A stretch of 64,000 nt of DNA from Hellea sp. (GTDB taxonomy: Bacteria; Pseudomonadota; Alphaproteobacteria; Caulobacterales; Maricaulaceae): contig JABDKG010000014.1 in the NCBI GenBank assembly GCA_013002305.1, positions 18,450-82,449 of the forward strand, given 5' to 3'. Below the pieces are notes generated by a model that made no database searches, was not told the origin of the DNA, and was given only the letters and a program-made list of their open reading frames with translations. This document shows positions 44,505 to 55,257 of the stretch, piece after piece (positions within the stretch are counted from its first letter, which is position 1; each line of letters begins with the position of its first letter). The position numbers and the translations under genes were made by a program.

Positions 44505-44918
44505 ATGTCGGAAGAGAATAAAAGCCCGATCGACTGTGTCGGTGTCGTCTGTTTTAAAGGCTCAGACGTGCTTTTGATCCGGCGCGGAAAACCGCCGCGT
44601 ATGGGGGAATGGTCTATTCCCGGCGGCCGGATCGAACTGGGTGAGACCGAGCGCGAAGCTGTTCTTCGCGAGCTTAACGAGGAAACCAATGTCGACGCCG
44701 AAATTTTGGGGAAAATAGAAATCATCGACGCGCAGTTTGATGGCGAGCCATTTCGCCTGCATGATTATGCCGCCATTTGGACAGGTAAAAATGTTAGGGC
44801 CGGAGATGATGCCGCCCACGCGGAATTCGTTGAGATGTCCAAAATCGGACAGCTATCTATGTGGCCTGACACGGTCCGGATAATCCAGAAGGCCCGGCAG
44901 TTGTTTCCTGCAAAATAA
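44505..44918 (+). CDS. NUDIX hydrolase
   Basis: A 137-residue pyrophosphohydrolase. The NUDIX box is GGRIELGETEREAVLRELNE followed by ETNVDAE, which has the catalytic REUxEE core. The start VGVVCFKGSDVLLIRRGKPP and the end with WPDTVRIIQKA resemble ADP-ribose pyrophosphatase-like NUDIX proteins. The exact substrate is unknown. The TIGR02301 protein gene follows, an order seen in many alphaproteobacteria. Confidence 0.92.
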   Translation: MSEENKSPIDCVGVVCFKGSDVLLIRRGKPPRMGEWSIPGGRIELGETEREAVLRELNEETNVDAEILGKIEIIDAQFDGEPFRLHDYAAIWTGKNVRAGDDAAHAEFVEMSKIGQLSMWPDTVRIIQKARQLFPAK

Positions 44919-44954
44919 TATTCCAATCTTGGTCTGCATCGTTATTATCCCCTT

Positions 44955-45383
44955 ATGCTCAAGCCTTTGATCATTATCGCTGCTTTCTCTCTGCCCCTTT
45001 CGGCGGCGGCGCAGTCTAATGACGCAAAAGCCCAGAAAGAGCGCGAAAACGCCGAGCTCAGAGTCGAATCTGAAATGGTGCAGCTCAACTCAATCGTCGA
45101 AGCCATGTCGATGAATTTGGGGCAACTTCATTATCTGCGTACGCTCTGTTTTGGCAATAATGACCAAAAGTGGCGAGAATCTGCTAGTCAGATGATGAAT
45201 GTCGAAGCGCCCAATGACGGCGCTCGTCGCAAAAACCTCATACAGGCATTTAACAAAGGGTATTTTCTAGAAAAAGACCGCCACCAAAGCTGCTCACAAT
45301 CTGTGTCACTTGACGTCGCGGCGCTGGCTGAAAATGGACGCAAACTCGCCGGAATGCTTGGCGATCCCTACCGGGAGGATTAG
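44955..45383 (+). CDS. TIGR02301 family secreted protein
   Basis: A 142-residue periplasmic protein with a signal peptide (1-20, ending AAAQ). The family pattern is MNLGQLHYLRTLCFGNNDQ, then KWRESASQMMNVEAP and FNKGYFLEKDRHQSC, with two Cys residues that probably pair. The function is unknown to me. It is followed directly by the META-domain lipoprotein gene. Confidence 0.88.
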   Translation: MLKPLIIIAAFSLPLSAAAQSNDAKAQKERENAELRVESEMVQLNSIVEAMSMNLGQLHYLRTLCFGNNDQKWRESASQMMNVEAPNDGARRKNLIQAFNKGYFLEKDRHQSCSQSVSLDVAALAENGRKLAGMLGDPYRED

Positions 45384-45797
45384 TTGTTATTGGCGAGAAT
45401 AATTCCGGCTTTAGTCGGTACACTTGTTTTGGCGGCTTGCGCCAAAGCCGTCACGGGACCCAATTCCGCAAAAGACCTGACTTCATTGGCCGGGTCCGAA
45501 TGGGGCTTTGAGGGCAAGGACGAACCCTTTGTTAATTTTGACAATGATGGAAATATGAACGGTAATGGAGGTTGCAATAATTTTGGCGGCAGCTATGAGC
45601 TTAACGGTCAGCGACTTATAATTGGTCCGATCATGAGCACCAAGAAAGCCTGTATGGGCCCGAAAATGGATATAGAATCCCGCTTTTTTTCGGCTTTACA
45701 AAACGCTCATCATGTCAAAGCCACCCATTTGAGATTAGTGATTTTTGACGAAAACAGCGAAGAGCTGCTATCCTTGGTTCGGCGCGACTGGGATTGA
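45384..45797 (+). CDS. META-domain lipoprotein
   Basis: A 137-residue protein with a lipoprotein signal (LVLAAC lipobox near residue 15-20) and a META (HslJ-like) domain, seen in LAGSEWGFEGKDEPFVNFDN, MNGNGGCNNFGGSYELNGQR and IGPIMSTKKACMGPKMDIE. HslJ-like proteins are envelope stress or heat-shock associated. The start is a TTG at 45384 with GGGAGG five bases before it; a TTG at 45390 is equally possible. It ends one base before convergent pyrC. Confidence 0.88.
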   Translation: MLLARIIPALVGTLVLAACAKAVTGPNSAKDLTSLAGSEWGFEGKDEPFVNFDNDGNMNGNGGCNNFGGSYELNGQRLIIGPIMSTKKACMGPKMDIESRFFSALQNAHHVKATHLRLVIFDENSEELLSLVRRDWD

Positions 45798-45798
45798 T

Positions 45799-46836
45799 TT
45801 AGCCGGCTATTGTCCAGTTCAAAGTTTCGCCGCCATGAAACGGAACGACGTGACTATTGTCCACCGAGATAGAATCAGGGATTATTGATCCGCTTTTTTC
45901 CAAATGAATTTTTTCTTTATTGACGGGCAGGCCGTAAAAGGCAGGGCCGTTGATTGAGGCAAAGGCTTCGAATTTATCGAGCGCATTTTCGTCCTCAAAT
46001 GTTTTGAGATAGCTCTGAAGCGCGCATGGCGCGTTAAACAGACCCGCACACCCGCAGGCCGACTCTTTGGTTCCGACTTCATGCGGGGCAGAATCAGTGC
46101 CTAGAAAAAACTTGGGCGAACCGGATGTCGCGACCCGGCGCAGAGCCAATCTGTGGTTCTCGCGCTTGGCCACCGGCAGGCAATAATAATGCGGGCGAAT
46201 GCCGCCCTGAAAGATCGCGTTTCGGTTAAATTCCAAATGATGCGGTGTGATTGTCGCCGCGAGCTTTTCGGGTCCCTCCAAAACAAAGAGCGCGGCTTCC
46301 GCCGTTGTGATATGTTCAAACACAATTTTCAGACCCGGGAAGTCAGACATTAGCGGCGTTAAAACCTGATCAATAAAAACGGCTTCTCGGTCGAAAATAT
46401 CGACCTCGGAATGGGTGACCTCGCCGTGCACTAAAAGCGGCATGCCGATTGACTGCATCGTCTCCAGCGCGCCGTGAATATTCTTCACATCTGAAACACC
46501 GTGAGCGGAGTTGGTCGTTGCGTTGGCTGGATAAAGCTTGGCGGCTGTAAAAACGCCCTGCTCGTGACCGGCCCGGATTTCTGCAGGATCAATTGTATCC
46601 GTCAAATAACAAGTCATGAGCGGCGTAAAATCTAGATCCGCAGATATAGCGGCTAGTATACGGTCACGATAGTCTGTCGCGGCTTTAACCGTCGTTATAG
46701 GCGGCGCCAAATTCGGCATCACGATCGCGCGCGCAAATTGTCGAGCCGTTTGATCCGCGACGGCTTCTAGCATGTCACCGTCTCTGAGGTGAACATGCCA
46801 ATCATCAGGGCAAATTATTTCGAGTCGCTGTGTCAT
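45799..46836 (-). CDS. pyrC: Dihydroorotase (class II)
   Basis: A 345-residue zinc amidohydrolase that closes carbamoyl-aspartate to dihydroorotate in pyrimidine synthesis. The metal motif is [13 protein letters not shown]. The carboxylated Lys lies in [15 protein letters not shown]. Further ligand regions are [29 protein letters not shown] and [20 protein letters not shown]. The length matches the E. coli PyrC type. It stands alone on the minus strand. Confidence 0.97.
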   Translation of the reverse strand: MTQRLEIICPDDWHVHLRDGDMLEAVADQTARQFARAIVMPNLAPPITTVKAATDYRDRILAAISADLDFTPLMTCYLTDTIDPAEIRAGHEQGVFTAAKLYPANATTNSAHGVSDVKNIHGALETMQSIGMPLLVHGEVTHSEVDIFDREAVFIDQVLTPLMSDFPGLKIVFEHITTAEAALFVLEGPEKLAATITPHHLEFNRNAIFQGGIRPHYYCLPVAKRENHRLALRRVATSGSPKFFLGTDSAPHEVGTKESACGCAGLFNAPCALQSYLKTFEDENALDKFEAFASINGPAFYGLPVNKEKIHLEKSGSIIPDSISVDNSHVVPFHGGETLNWTIAG

Positions 46837-46891
46837 CGGGCCAAGCCTTTACACCATTTCCCGAATTTTCACAGGTCTAATTGAGTAGCGC

Positions 46892-47323
46892 CTATGCCAG
46901 CATCCCGCCAACAAGAAAGCCGCCTGCATAAGTTGCCATCACCATTAAGATTATTGAACCGAGTGCGAATAGACCAAACCTTGCATTGACTTTATTCGAG
47001 GTAACTTGAACTAGGCTATGCAAAATCCGAATACCGACATAAGCGCAGGCCAGATATAACATCCAATCGGGCGTTAGCTCAACCGCATGAAGATAAAACA
47101 TCAAGGCATAAAAAATGACGGGCTGCTCATGTAGATGGTTGTAATTATCCGCCGCCCATTTGGCCTTAGCGGGTAATTGTTCGCCAAGTGCTGGATTGTC
47201 GATAAAATCTTGAGTGTTTTTAGTGATGGCTAACATCGCCGGAATGCGGCGTTTATACATCCATATCCAAATCACAAATGTCCAGAGTATTAGCGCCAGA
47301 ACCGGCGTTAAAAAATGTTGCAT
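46892..47323 (-). CDS. MAPEG family membrane protein
   Basis: A 143-residue protein with four predicted membrane helices. The conserved MAPEG core is seen as ADNYNHLHEQPVIFYALMFY and the third helix has AYVGIRILHSLVQVTSNKV. In bacteria this family (membrane-associated proteins in eicosanoid and glutathione metabolism) is of unclear substrate. The RBS GGAGG lies seven bases before the ATG. Confidence 0.9.
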   Translation of the reverse strand: MQHFLTPVLALILWTFVIWIWMYKRRIPAMLAITKNTQDFIDNPALGEQLPAKAKWAADNYNHLHEQPVIFYALMFYLHAVELTPDWMLYLACAYVGIRILHSLVQVTSNKVNARFGLFALGSIILMVMATYAGGFLVGGMLA

Positions 47324-47381
47324 TTTTGATCCTCCCGGTGATTATCCTATCGGGAAGATCCAGCCATGACCAGACCAGAGT

Positions 47382-47867
47382 CTACGTCTTAGCGGCATAA
47401 TCCTCGACATTAAGCGTCGTGCCTTTGACCGACCGAACGCGCAGTTCATCACCGGCTTTCGGATTGCCTTCCGTCGCTTTAGCGCGCCACTGCGTGTCGC
47501 CAACCTGTACCCGACCTGCGCCGAGTTCAAAATCTGTCACAGCGCGAACCCGCATTCCAATCATAGAACGGGCCCGATCATTCAGATCGGATGGTTCATC
47601 GCTTTTGATTTTAGGGCGAATATAATTGTGACCGATGAACAGCAAGATGATAGATATGATAGAGAAAAGCAGAAATTGCATTTCCCAGCCCAGCATCGGC
47701 AAAGCAAAGGCTGTCAGGCCTGTTACCAAGGCTGCGATCGCGAGCCACAATATATAGGTCGTTCCGGTGACGACTTCGAGGATCAAAAGAATAACCCCCA
47801 ATATCAGCCAACGTGTGCCGTCCATATCGGTCAGCATCGCCATTAGTGCATTTTGTTCTTCAGGCAT
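47382..47867 (-). CDS. NfeD family membrane protein
   Basis: A 161-residue protein with three or four helices in the first 90 residues (LILGVILLILEVVTGTTYIL, LAIAALVTGLTAFALPMLG, LLFSIISIILLFIGHNYI) and a C-terminal OB-fold domain (VTDFELGAGRVQVGDTQWRA). NfeD proteins work with stomatin/SPFH proteins in membrane microdomains. Its gene starts eight bases after the SPFH gene, the expected partnership. Confidence 0.92.
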   Translation of the reverse strand: MPEEQNALMAMLTDMDGTRWLILGVILLILEVVTGTTYILWLAIAALVTGLTAFALPMLGWEMQFLLFSIISIILLFIGHNYIRPKIKSDEPSDLNDRARSMIGMRVRAVTDFELGAGRVQVGDTQWRAKATEGNPKAGDELRVRSVKGTTLNVEDYAAKT

Positions 47868-47875
47868 GATCCGTC

Positions 47876-48799
47876 CTATTTCTTCGTTTTGGCAGCCGCT
47901 TCGAGGAGCGCGCTAACGCCGCCAACAGTCGCTGCGAGGCTCGAAAGCTCTGCAGGTACAATAACGGTTTTCTGGTTCGGCGAATTGGCTAGGCTCTCAA
48001 AGGCTTTGACGTAGTCTTGAGCCACAAAATAATTGACGGCATTAACGTCGCCTTTGGCAATTGCAGTAGAAACCATTTCGGTCGCCTTGGCTTCAGCTTC
48101 GGCTTCACGTTCCCGGGCTTCAGCATCTAAAAACGCTGCCTGACGACGACCTTCAGCCTCGCGAACCGCGGCTTCCTTTTCACCTTCAGCTTTTAAAATT
48201 TGCGATTGCTTTTGACCTTCGGCCATTAAAATGTCGGCCCGCTTTTCACGTTCGGCTTTCATCTGCTTGTTCATGGCCTGTGTAATATCGTGCGGCGGTG
48301 ACAGATCCTTAATTTCGATCCGGGTGACTTTAGTGCCCCAAGGGTCGGTCGCGGCATCAATCACAGTCAATAGTTTGGCGTTAATCTCGTCGCGTCGTGA
48401 CAGAACCTCATCAAGGTCCATCGAACCGACAACTGTGCGAACATTGGTTAGACAAAGGTTTTTAATCGCATTATCAAGATTATTCACTTCATACGCGGCA
48501 GATCTCGCATCAACGACCTGAATAAAGACAACAGCATCGGCCGTGACCATGGCGTTATCTTTGGTAATCACATCCTGAGAGGGAATATCGATCACCCGCT
48601 CACGCATGTTCATTTTATAGCCAACGCTCTCCACAAACGGGATAATAAAAGACAGGCCAGGTTTTAGAGTTTTTGTATATTTCCCAAACAGCTCGACAGT
48701 ATATTCCATTCCTTGCGGGACGGCTTTAATCGCCTTCAAAATGATGATCACAACCAGGACCGCAATCCCAATTGGTATATAGCTGGCAATATTATCCAT
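47876..48799 (-). CDS. SPFH/band 7 (stomatin/QmcA-like) protein
   Basis: A 307-residue protein with an N-terminal membrane helix (6-24), a band 7 domain ([60 protein letters not shown]) and a long Ala/Glu-rich coiled coil ([19 protein letters not shown]). Such proteins oligomerise in the membrane and regulate proteases such as FtsH; QmcA is the E. coli relative. AGGAG lies before the ATG. It is cotranscribed with NfeD. Confidence 0.94.
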   Translation of the reverse strand: MDNIASYIPIGIAVLVVIIILKAIKAVPQGMEYTVELFGKYTKTLKPGLSFIIPFVESVGYKMNMRERVIDIPSQDVITKDNAMVTADAVVFIQVVDARSAAYEVNNLDNAIKNLCLTNVRTVVGSMDLDEVLSRRDEINAKLLTVIDAATDPWGTKVTRIEIKDLSPPHDITQAMNKQMKAEREKRADILMAEGQKQSQILKAEGEKEAAVREAEGRRQAAFLDAEAREREAEAEAKATEMVSTAIAKGDVNAVNYFVAQDYVKAFESLANSPNQKTVIVPAELSSLAATVGGVSALLEAAAKTKK

Positions 48800-48822
48800 C
48801 AGCTCTCTCCTGATATTTTATC

Positions 48823-49305
48823 TTAAAGATGTTCTAAAACGTAATCGGCGGCCGAGACGCGGAATTCACCGCCCTCTTCAACATGCAAGGCTTCGACGAC
48901 GCCGTCATTGACGACCATCGCATAGCGCTGTGACCGCGCGCCCATGCCAAATCCGCTAGCATCAAGCTCGAGCCCGATAGATTTGGCGAACGCGCCATTG
49001 CCATCAGCGAGCATTTGCATCTCATCCGTAACGCCCTGATCCTTGGCCCAGGCCGCCATAACAAATATGTCATTGACCGACGTGCAGGCAACGGCATCAA
49101 TCCCTTTGGCTTTAAACGCGTCGGCTTGCTCCTTATAGCCCGGCAAGTGTTTGGCTGAACATGTCGGAGTGAAGGCGCCGGGAACCGCAAATATAGCGAC
49201 TCGTTTGCCGCTAAAGATCTGCTCTGACGTGACAGGCTCCGGGCCATCAGCTCCCAATGTCATAAATGTAGCCTCAGGTATTGTGTCACCGATTTTGATG
49301 GTCAT
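48823..49305 (-). CDS. Peroxiredoxin (Prx5-like, atypical)
   Basis: A 160-residue thiol peroxidase that reduces H2O2 and organic peroxides. The peroxidatic Cys is in VPGAFTPTCSAKHLPGY, with the following conserved motif VACTSVNDIFVMAAWAKDQG. The Arg partner lies in MGARSQRYAMVVNDG. The ATG at 49305 has AGGG seven bases upstream and the mature start MTIKIGDTIPEA is typical; the longer frame to 49347 is rejected. Together with yaaA and yedK it adds to the oxidative stress genes here. Confidence 0.95.
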   Translation of the reverse strand: MTIKIGDTIPEATFMTLGADGPEPVTSEQIFSGKRVAIFAVPGAFTPTCSAKHLPGYKEQADAFKAKGIDAVACTSVNDIFVMAAWAKDQGVTDEMQMLADGNGAFAKSIGLELDASGFGMGARSQRYAMVVNDGVVEALHVEEGGEFRVSAADYVLEHL

Positions 49306-49407
49306 GAAGAATCCCTCTATTTGTTTTCTTGCTATGGATATGGGCATAATTACCTAAAAAAACAAGAAACACTTGAAAAACTTCGCTCTGTGGTGGACTC
49401 TGATTCC

Positions 49408-49974
49408 ATGGACGATATCTCCAACCTGTCCGGAAAATTCCTGATTGCCCTTCCCGGCATGGGCGACCCGCGCTTCGAAAAATCAGTCATCTATCTGTGC
49501 TCGCACAATTCAGAGGGCGCAATGGGTTTGATAATCAATAAATCCAAAGGCGAAATAGTTATCTCTGATTTGCTGGAACAAGTCGGAATAGATGGCATCG
49601 TCAAAGTCGCCGACACGCCGGTACTTGATGGTGGTCCCGTAGATATTGACCGCGGTTTTGTATTACACACGGCCGATTATTATAACGCTGGCACCAGCCT
49701 GCGACTTACCGAAACCTTGGCTCTGACATCGACCAAGGATGTTCTTGAAGCTCTGACAACGTCCGAAGCTCCGGATATGGCGGTTCTTGCTGTCGGATAT
49801 TCCGGTTGGGGCGGCGGGCAATTGGAACAAGAAATTACGGCGAATGCGTGGATGGTCACGGATGCTAAGGAAAGTCTGATCTTCGAAATTGGGCTGGATG
49901 ATAAATGGGCAAAAGCGCTCTCTTATTTGGGCGTCACTCCGGACATGCTGTCCCATTTTGGCGGCACGGCTTAG
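49408..49974 (+). CDS. YqgE/AlgH family protein
   Basis: A 188-residue protein of the YqgE/AlgH family, of unclear role and often linked with transcription control or near yqgF. The start NLSGKFLIALPGMGDPRFEK is diagnostic, as are VIYLCSHNSEGAMGLIINK, PVLDGGPVDIDRGFVLHTAD and AVGYSGWGGGQLEQEITANA. The start is set by family length; no strong RBS is seen and a GTG at 49390 or 49393 could serve. The next gene overlaps in position only if its long frame is used. Confidence 0.94.
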   Translation: MDDISNLSGKFLIALPGMGDPRFEKSVIYLCSHNSEGAMGLIINKSKGEIVISDLLEQVGIDGIVKVADTPVLDGGPVDIDRGFVLHTADYYNAGTSLRLTETLALTSTKDVLEALTTSEAPDMAVLAVGYSGWGGGQLEQEITANAWMVTDAKESLIFEIGLDDKWAKALSYLGVTPDMLSHFGGTA

Positions 49975-49997
49975 GCGAAACCGGCAGAGGATTAAGT

Positions 49998-51173
49998 TTG
50001 GAATTTTTACAACAATTATTGCCGGGACTGGATCAAACGAAACTCACTATTCATTTGATTATCTTTGTTGGCAATATTGCATTGTTCCTGCTTGCCCGGC
50101 CAATCCTAAAATTTATTGATCCGAGTGCGGTCACCAATTCCAAAGTCCGTCTGTTCCGATCCATAAATGTGCTGGTCTTTTTACTGCATCTATTTGGCAT
50201 GGTCCTGATCCGTCAAGGGATCGAATTTCAATCCTACTTCATCAATATTGGCTATAGTATCATGGCCGTCTACGGCGCGATGCTTTTTTATAATTTCCTA
50301 TGCGCGCAATCGCGTAAACGGTTTGGCAAACAAAGAACGGTCGACGAAAAATCTTTGTTTTTCGAAACCTACAGCTCACGCATGGTCAATCTTGTCGTTT
50401 TAATCATTTTGATACTGACGACGATATACATTCTGATACTTGTCTGGAATGCCGAGGAGATGTTCACCGGAATCTATGGTATTCTGGCTGCGTTTCTCGC
50501 CTTTACCAGCGGAATATGGGCGCCGGATATTATTAGCGGCCTGATAATATTGAACACTGAAATTCTCGAGGATGGCGATGTTGTCGTGATCGATGGTCAC
50601 CCCAATGAATATGTCATTGCGCGTGTGACCCTGATTTATCTCGTGCTTTATGACATTCGCAATAATCACCGTACTTTAATGCGAAACTCTCAGTTTACGG
50701 AAAGCCGAGTTGACAATCTCAGCCGTGTCACCAGTTCCAGCGGATTGAGACGGGCCATGGTTTACAAAATTGGATATCCGGCTTTTTCCGGAAATCGAGA
50801 CACGCGGCTGGCCCAGCTCGCCGATTTCAAATCCCGGATCGAAGACATGTTTAAAATAGCCAATCAGACCTGCGCCGAGAATGAAAATATTAAAATTAAT
50901 ACCAGCAAACCTTTTACTTGGGCGATGACCAGCGCTGGTGATTTTGCGCTGGAATATACGCTATGGGTTTATTTGGAGCGCATTCCCAATACGAAAATTA
51001 CGTCAACTATTCGCCGCCATTTGATGGGTACAATTTACGGAGTCAATGAAGCGGTTTATGACGCATCGATTGCCGAGAACATCGATCTATCGACGCCCAA
51101 CGTTCATCAGGTCGTGGCGGTCGATCCGAACGTTATCCCGCCCAAAACAGCTAATATTATAACTGAAAGTTAA
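49998..51173 (+). CDS. Divergent MscS-like membrane protein
   Basis: A 391-residue protein with about five membrane helices (near 15-32, 42-62, 72-91, 128-149 and 155-176) and a beta-domain that follows GLIILNTEILEDGDVVVIDG, as in MscS channels. The pore helix is unusual (FLAFTSGIWAPDIISGL) and lacks the Gly/Ala pattern of MscS. The start chosen is TTG 49998 with AGAGG seven bases upstream; a longer frame to 49905 overlaps the YqgE gene and is less likely. It may be a channel or a related membrane protein of a different function. Confidence 0.78.
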   Translation: MEFLQQLLPGLDQTKLTIHLIIFVGNIALFLLARPILKFIDPSAVTNSKVRLFRSINVLVFLLHLFGMVLIRQGIEFQSYFINIGYSIMAVYGAMLFYNFLCAQSRKRFGKQRTVDEKSLFFETYSSRMVNLVVLIILILTTIYILILVWNAEEMFTGIYGILAAFLAFTSGIWAPDIISGLIILNTEILEDGDVVVIDGHPNEYVIARVTLIYLVLYDIRNNHRTLMRNSQFTESRVDNLSRVTSSSGLRRAMVYKIGYPAFSGNRDTRLAQLADFKSRIEDMFKIANQTCAENENIKINTSKPFTWAMTSAGDFALEYTLWVYLERIPNTKITSTIRRHLMGTIYGVNEAVYDASIAENIDLSTPNVHQVVAVDPNVIPPKTANIITES

Positions 51174-51235
51174 CCACGATCTTTAGCCGGATATTACGCA
51201 TTTTAACTTAAACGAGACCCGATATAATAAAAAGA

Positions 51236-52582
<1,347 letters not shown>

Positions 52583-52585
52583 TAT

Positions 52586-53161
52586 TTAGTCGCTGCTGAG
52601 CCGGCTGTAAATATCATGATCTTTCCAATGGCCCCCTATTTTGAGAAAACCGCGGGCTGTTCCTTCTTTCTTGAAACCGGTTATTTTTAAAAGCTTAACG
52701 GATCTCTCATTGTTCGGTTGAACTGCAGCCTCAACCCGGTGCAGTCCTTGATCTTCAAAACTAAACTTTAGTGCCGCTCTTACGGCGGCTCTCGCAAATC
52801 CCTGCCGGGCAAATTCTTCACCTATCCAATATCCCAATTGCGCGGATTGGGCGGGTTCTTTGATAATCCGGTTTAGGTTGCAGGCTCCTATAAGGCGGCG
52901 CTCCGGTCCGGCGAAAACATGAAACGGATATCCGGTTCCCTGGTCGAGCATCCGGTTATAACTGCCTAGCCGTGCCTTAAATGAATTTCGGGTCAGGTGA
53001 GCGTCGCTCCAATCCGGCTCCCAGGGCGAGAGAAAATTTTTATTGCGGCGGCGAAGAGATACCCAGTCGTCAAAATCCGCCCATCGTGGGTGTATCAGCT
53101 CTACCCGCCCGCCAGGCGCTTGCTCGGTCAAAATTCGCTGAGATTTCCGGCCTAAGACCAT
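52586..53161 (-). CDS. GNAT family N-acetyltransferase (RimJ/RimL type)
   Basis: A 191-residue acetyltransferase of the RimJ-like group that acetylates N-terminal amines, with ribosomal proteins as the classical target. The acetyl-CoA loop is EEFARQGFARAAVRAAL, with HRVEAAVQPNNERSVKLLKI and TGFKKEGTARGFLKIGGHWK at the end. It overlaps the SURF1 gene by ten bases and closes the oxidase operon, a place where it is often found in alphaproteobacteria. Confidence 0.92.
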   Translation of the reverse strand: MVLGRKSQRILTEQAPGGRVELIHPRWADFDDWVSLRRRNKNFLSPWEPDWSDAHLTRNSFKARLGSYNRMLDQGTGYPFHVFAGPERRLIGACNLNRIIKEPAQSAQLGYWIGEEFARQGFARAAVRAALKFSFEDQGLHRVEAAVQPNNERSVKLLKITGFKKEGTARGFLKIGGHWKDHDIYSRLSSD

Positions 53162-53868
53162 TTGAGGCGCCCATTTTTTTTGTGCAGGATGAAATAGATG
53201 ATTGATAAAATCAGGGCAAAACTGAACCAGGTCAACATATATTCGAAATGACTATTGCGAATTTTCGGCCGCTTGATCGGCAGGTTGGCCGCACTTGTTT
53301 CATTTTCGACAACGTCAATATAAAAGCGCGTATCGGCGCCGCCCAAAACCAGATCGTTCCACTCATCTGTATCCGGCATCGGGTTAAAACCGAACCAGCG
53401 GTTTTCATCGGGAGTACTTTCATAGCGCGGCTTAATATCGGGCCGCGCAGTCCTGACATAACCGGCAATATCGATCTCGCGCGACGCAATCGGGTTTGGT
53501 TTTATATTGTCTTCAATGACAAAAAAAGCGCCGAAAACCGAAATATCGCCTTGCCGGAATGGCATAAATAGGCGCCAGCCTATATGGCCGTCATGGGCTT
53601 GATAGACACGTAACGGATTGTCAAAATCCGACAACATGCCCGACAGTTCAATCCGTCGATAATCTATTGGCTCTTTATTGGCCAGCGCGTCTTGAACCCC
53701 TTTCAAGGATGTCAACGGATCTGAAATTGCGGCAGTTTCAATTTCGTCCAATAGCGCTGTTTTCCACTTTAGTCTTTGATATTGCCAAGTGCCAAGACTA
53801 ATTAAAATGCCCAGCATGATGATGGTGATGCCGGTTAAGAGCGGATCAGGTTTGAAGGAGAGTTTCAC
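53152..53868 (-). CDS. SURF1 family cytochrome oxidase biogenesis protein
   Basis: A 238-residue membrane protein with a helix at each end (residues 11-27 and about 208-228) and a periplasmic domain between. The signature is LGTWQYQRLKWKTALLDEIE, the next is DFDNPLRVYQAHDGHIGWRL, and the conserved NRWFGFNP follows. SURF1 is required for insertion of heme a into subunit I. The GTG start overlaps the DUF983 stop (GTGA). It belongs to the ctaC-to-GNAT operon. Confidence 0.94.
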   Translation of the reverse strand: MKLSFKPDPLLTGITIIMLGILISLGTWQYQRLKWKTALLDEIETAAISDPLTSLKGVQDALANKEPIDYRRIELSGMLSDFDNPLRVYQAHDGHIGWRLFMPFRQGDISVFGAFFVIEDNIKPNPIASREIDIAGYVRTARPDIKPRYESTPDENRWFGFNPMPDTDEWNDLVLGGADTRFYIDVVENETSAANLPIKRPKIRNSHFEYMLTWFSFALILSIIYFILHKKNGRLKWS

Positions 53869-54230
53869 TTAAACTCATCACGTTTGACTTCGCGGGCATT
53901 TCGAACCCATTGGGTGTTAAACATAATGCCCCGAAGCGGCCGTAGAAGCCCGATAGAGGCGAGTGTTAATATCGGACCCCATATTAGCAAGGTCAACCAA
54001 ACAGGTGCATCCAGCGCCAGCTGGAAGCCAAGCGCCATTGGCACGATCACGATACCAACAATAAAAATAACAAATATGGCTGGGCCATCACCGGCATCTT
54101 CGATTTTAAAATCGGCGTCGCAGGCTTCGCAATGGTCGTTGAACGCTAGAAAGCCCTTAAACAGGGCGCCTTCACCACATCGGGGACACCGTCCCCGCAT
54201 GCCGGTCGATACGGGACTGTGGTAAGCCAC
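53865..54230 (-). CDS. DUF983 family membrane protein of the oxidase operon
   Basis: A 121-residue protein with an N-terminal zinc ribbon-like pair (MRGRCPRCGEG and CEACDADF) and two membrane helices (about 52-72 and 78-98). DUF983 proteins are regularly found between ctaE and SURF1 and may help oxidase assembly, but the exact role is unknown to me. The start is GTG, 12 bases after the ctaE stop. Confidence 0.92.
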   Translation of the reverse strand: MAYHSPVSTGMRGRCPRCGEGALFKGFLAFNDHCEACDADFKIEDAGDGPAIFVIFIVGIVIVPMALGFQLALDAPVWLTLLIWGPILTLASIGLLRPLRGIMFNTQWVRNAREVKRDEFK

Positions 54231-54242
54231 GCCCCGTTATAC

Positions 54243-55172
54243 CTATCGGAAGACGACATAAACGAAGACGAAGAGGAATAACCATACAACGTCAACGAAG
54301 TGCCAATACCAAGCCGCAGCTTCGAGACCGAAATGTTTCTGCGGTGTGAATCCGCCCCTAACGAGACGCAGGTAACAGACCGCCAGGAAAATAGTTCCGA
54401 TCAGAACGTGCAGGCCATGGAAACCAGTCGCCAGAAAGAAGGCCGAGCCGTAAACATTGGTCGATAGCCAGAAGCTCTCACCATCACGGTGGGCGAAGGC
54501 TTCCATATATTCAACGCCCTGAAGATAGGTGAAGAAAATGCCCAGAACAACTGTCAGGAACAGGCCCCACTTCGCGCCTTTGCGATCGCCTTTTATCAAA
54601 GCGTGGTGCGCCCAGGTCACGGTGGTCCCGGATAAGAGCAGAACCAAAGTGTTCATCAGCGGAATATGGAAAGGGTCGATGGTTTCGATCTCACAAACCG
54701 GCCATTCACCGTAACATTCGGCTTGCGCTATTTCCCATTTTTCGCGGACTTTATGCCAGAGACCGAGCTCAAAAAACATCCAGAACCAGCCGACAAAAAA
54801 CATGGCTTCTTGCATGATGAACATAATCATGCCGTAGCGCAGACCTATATCAACGACCGGCGTATGATCGCCAGCTTCGGATTCACGGGCGACGTCTCGC
54901 CACCATCCAAACATAACAACCGCCGCGAAAAAACAGCCAATTAGCAGAATTATCCAGCCACCATTGGAAACATCTTTACCCTGAATCGTATCCAGCCCGC
55001 GGGCGAAGAAAAATTCCGTCATTGCGTTCGGCTTATCCGGGTTTCTGGAAACCAGACCGGTGAAGAAAATCACCATACCTGTGCCCCAGACCATAGCAGC
55101 CAGACCAGACAGAAACGGCCAAGGACTTGGCTCAACTAAATGATAGTCATGTTCAACGGCTTCTGACGCCAT
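54243..55172 (-). CDS. ctaE: Cytochrome c oxidase subunit III
   Basis: A 309-residue membrane subunit with seven helices. The start HDYHLVEPSPWPFLSGLAAM is characteristic. Further signatures are WWRDVARESEAGDHTPVVDI, RYGMIMFIMQEAMFFVGWFW and the end with FHGLHVLIGTIFLAVCYLRL and AAAWYWHFVDVVWLFLFVFV. The ATG at 55172, with GGAGG before it, is the start. Subunit III stabilises the oxygen pathway of subunit I in aa3-type oxidase. Confidence 0.97.
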   Translation of the reverse strand: MASEAVEHDYHLVEPSPWPFLSGLAAMVWGTGMVIFFTGLVSRNPDKPNAMTEFFFARGLDTIQGKDVSNGGWIILLIGCFFAAVVMFGWWRDVARESEAGDHTPVVDIGLRYGMIMFIMQEAMFFVGWFWMFFELGLWHKVREKWEIAQAECYGEWPVCEIETIDPFHIPLMNTLVLLLSGTTVTWAHHALIKGDRKGAKWGLFLTVVLGIFFTYLQGVEYMEAFAHRDGESFWLSTNVYGSAFFLATGFHGLHVLIGTIFLAVCYLRLVRGGFTPQKHFGLEAAAWYWHFVDVVWLFLFVFVYVVFR

Positions 55173-55257
55173 ATTTCCCTCCAAAACGCGATTCGCGCAA
55201 AGAAATCTCTGCCCGTGCTATAGCGGGGCCATAAGGTCGCCGCAATAGGTCTGGACC

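Noticed and set aside
49905..49997. Longer start for the MscS-like gene inside the YqgE coding region
   Set aside because: The TTG at 49998 has AGAGG at good spacing and the extension is not hydrophobic or conserved-looking.
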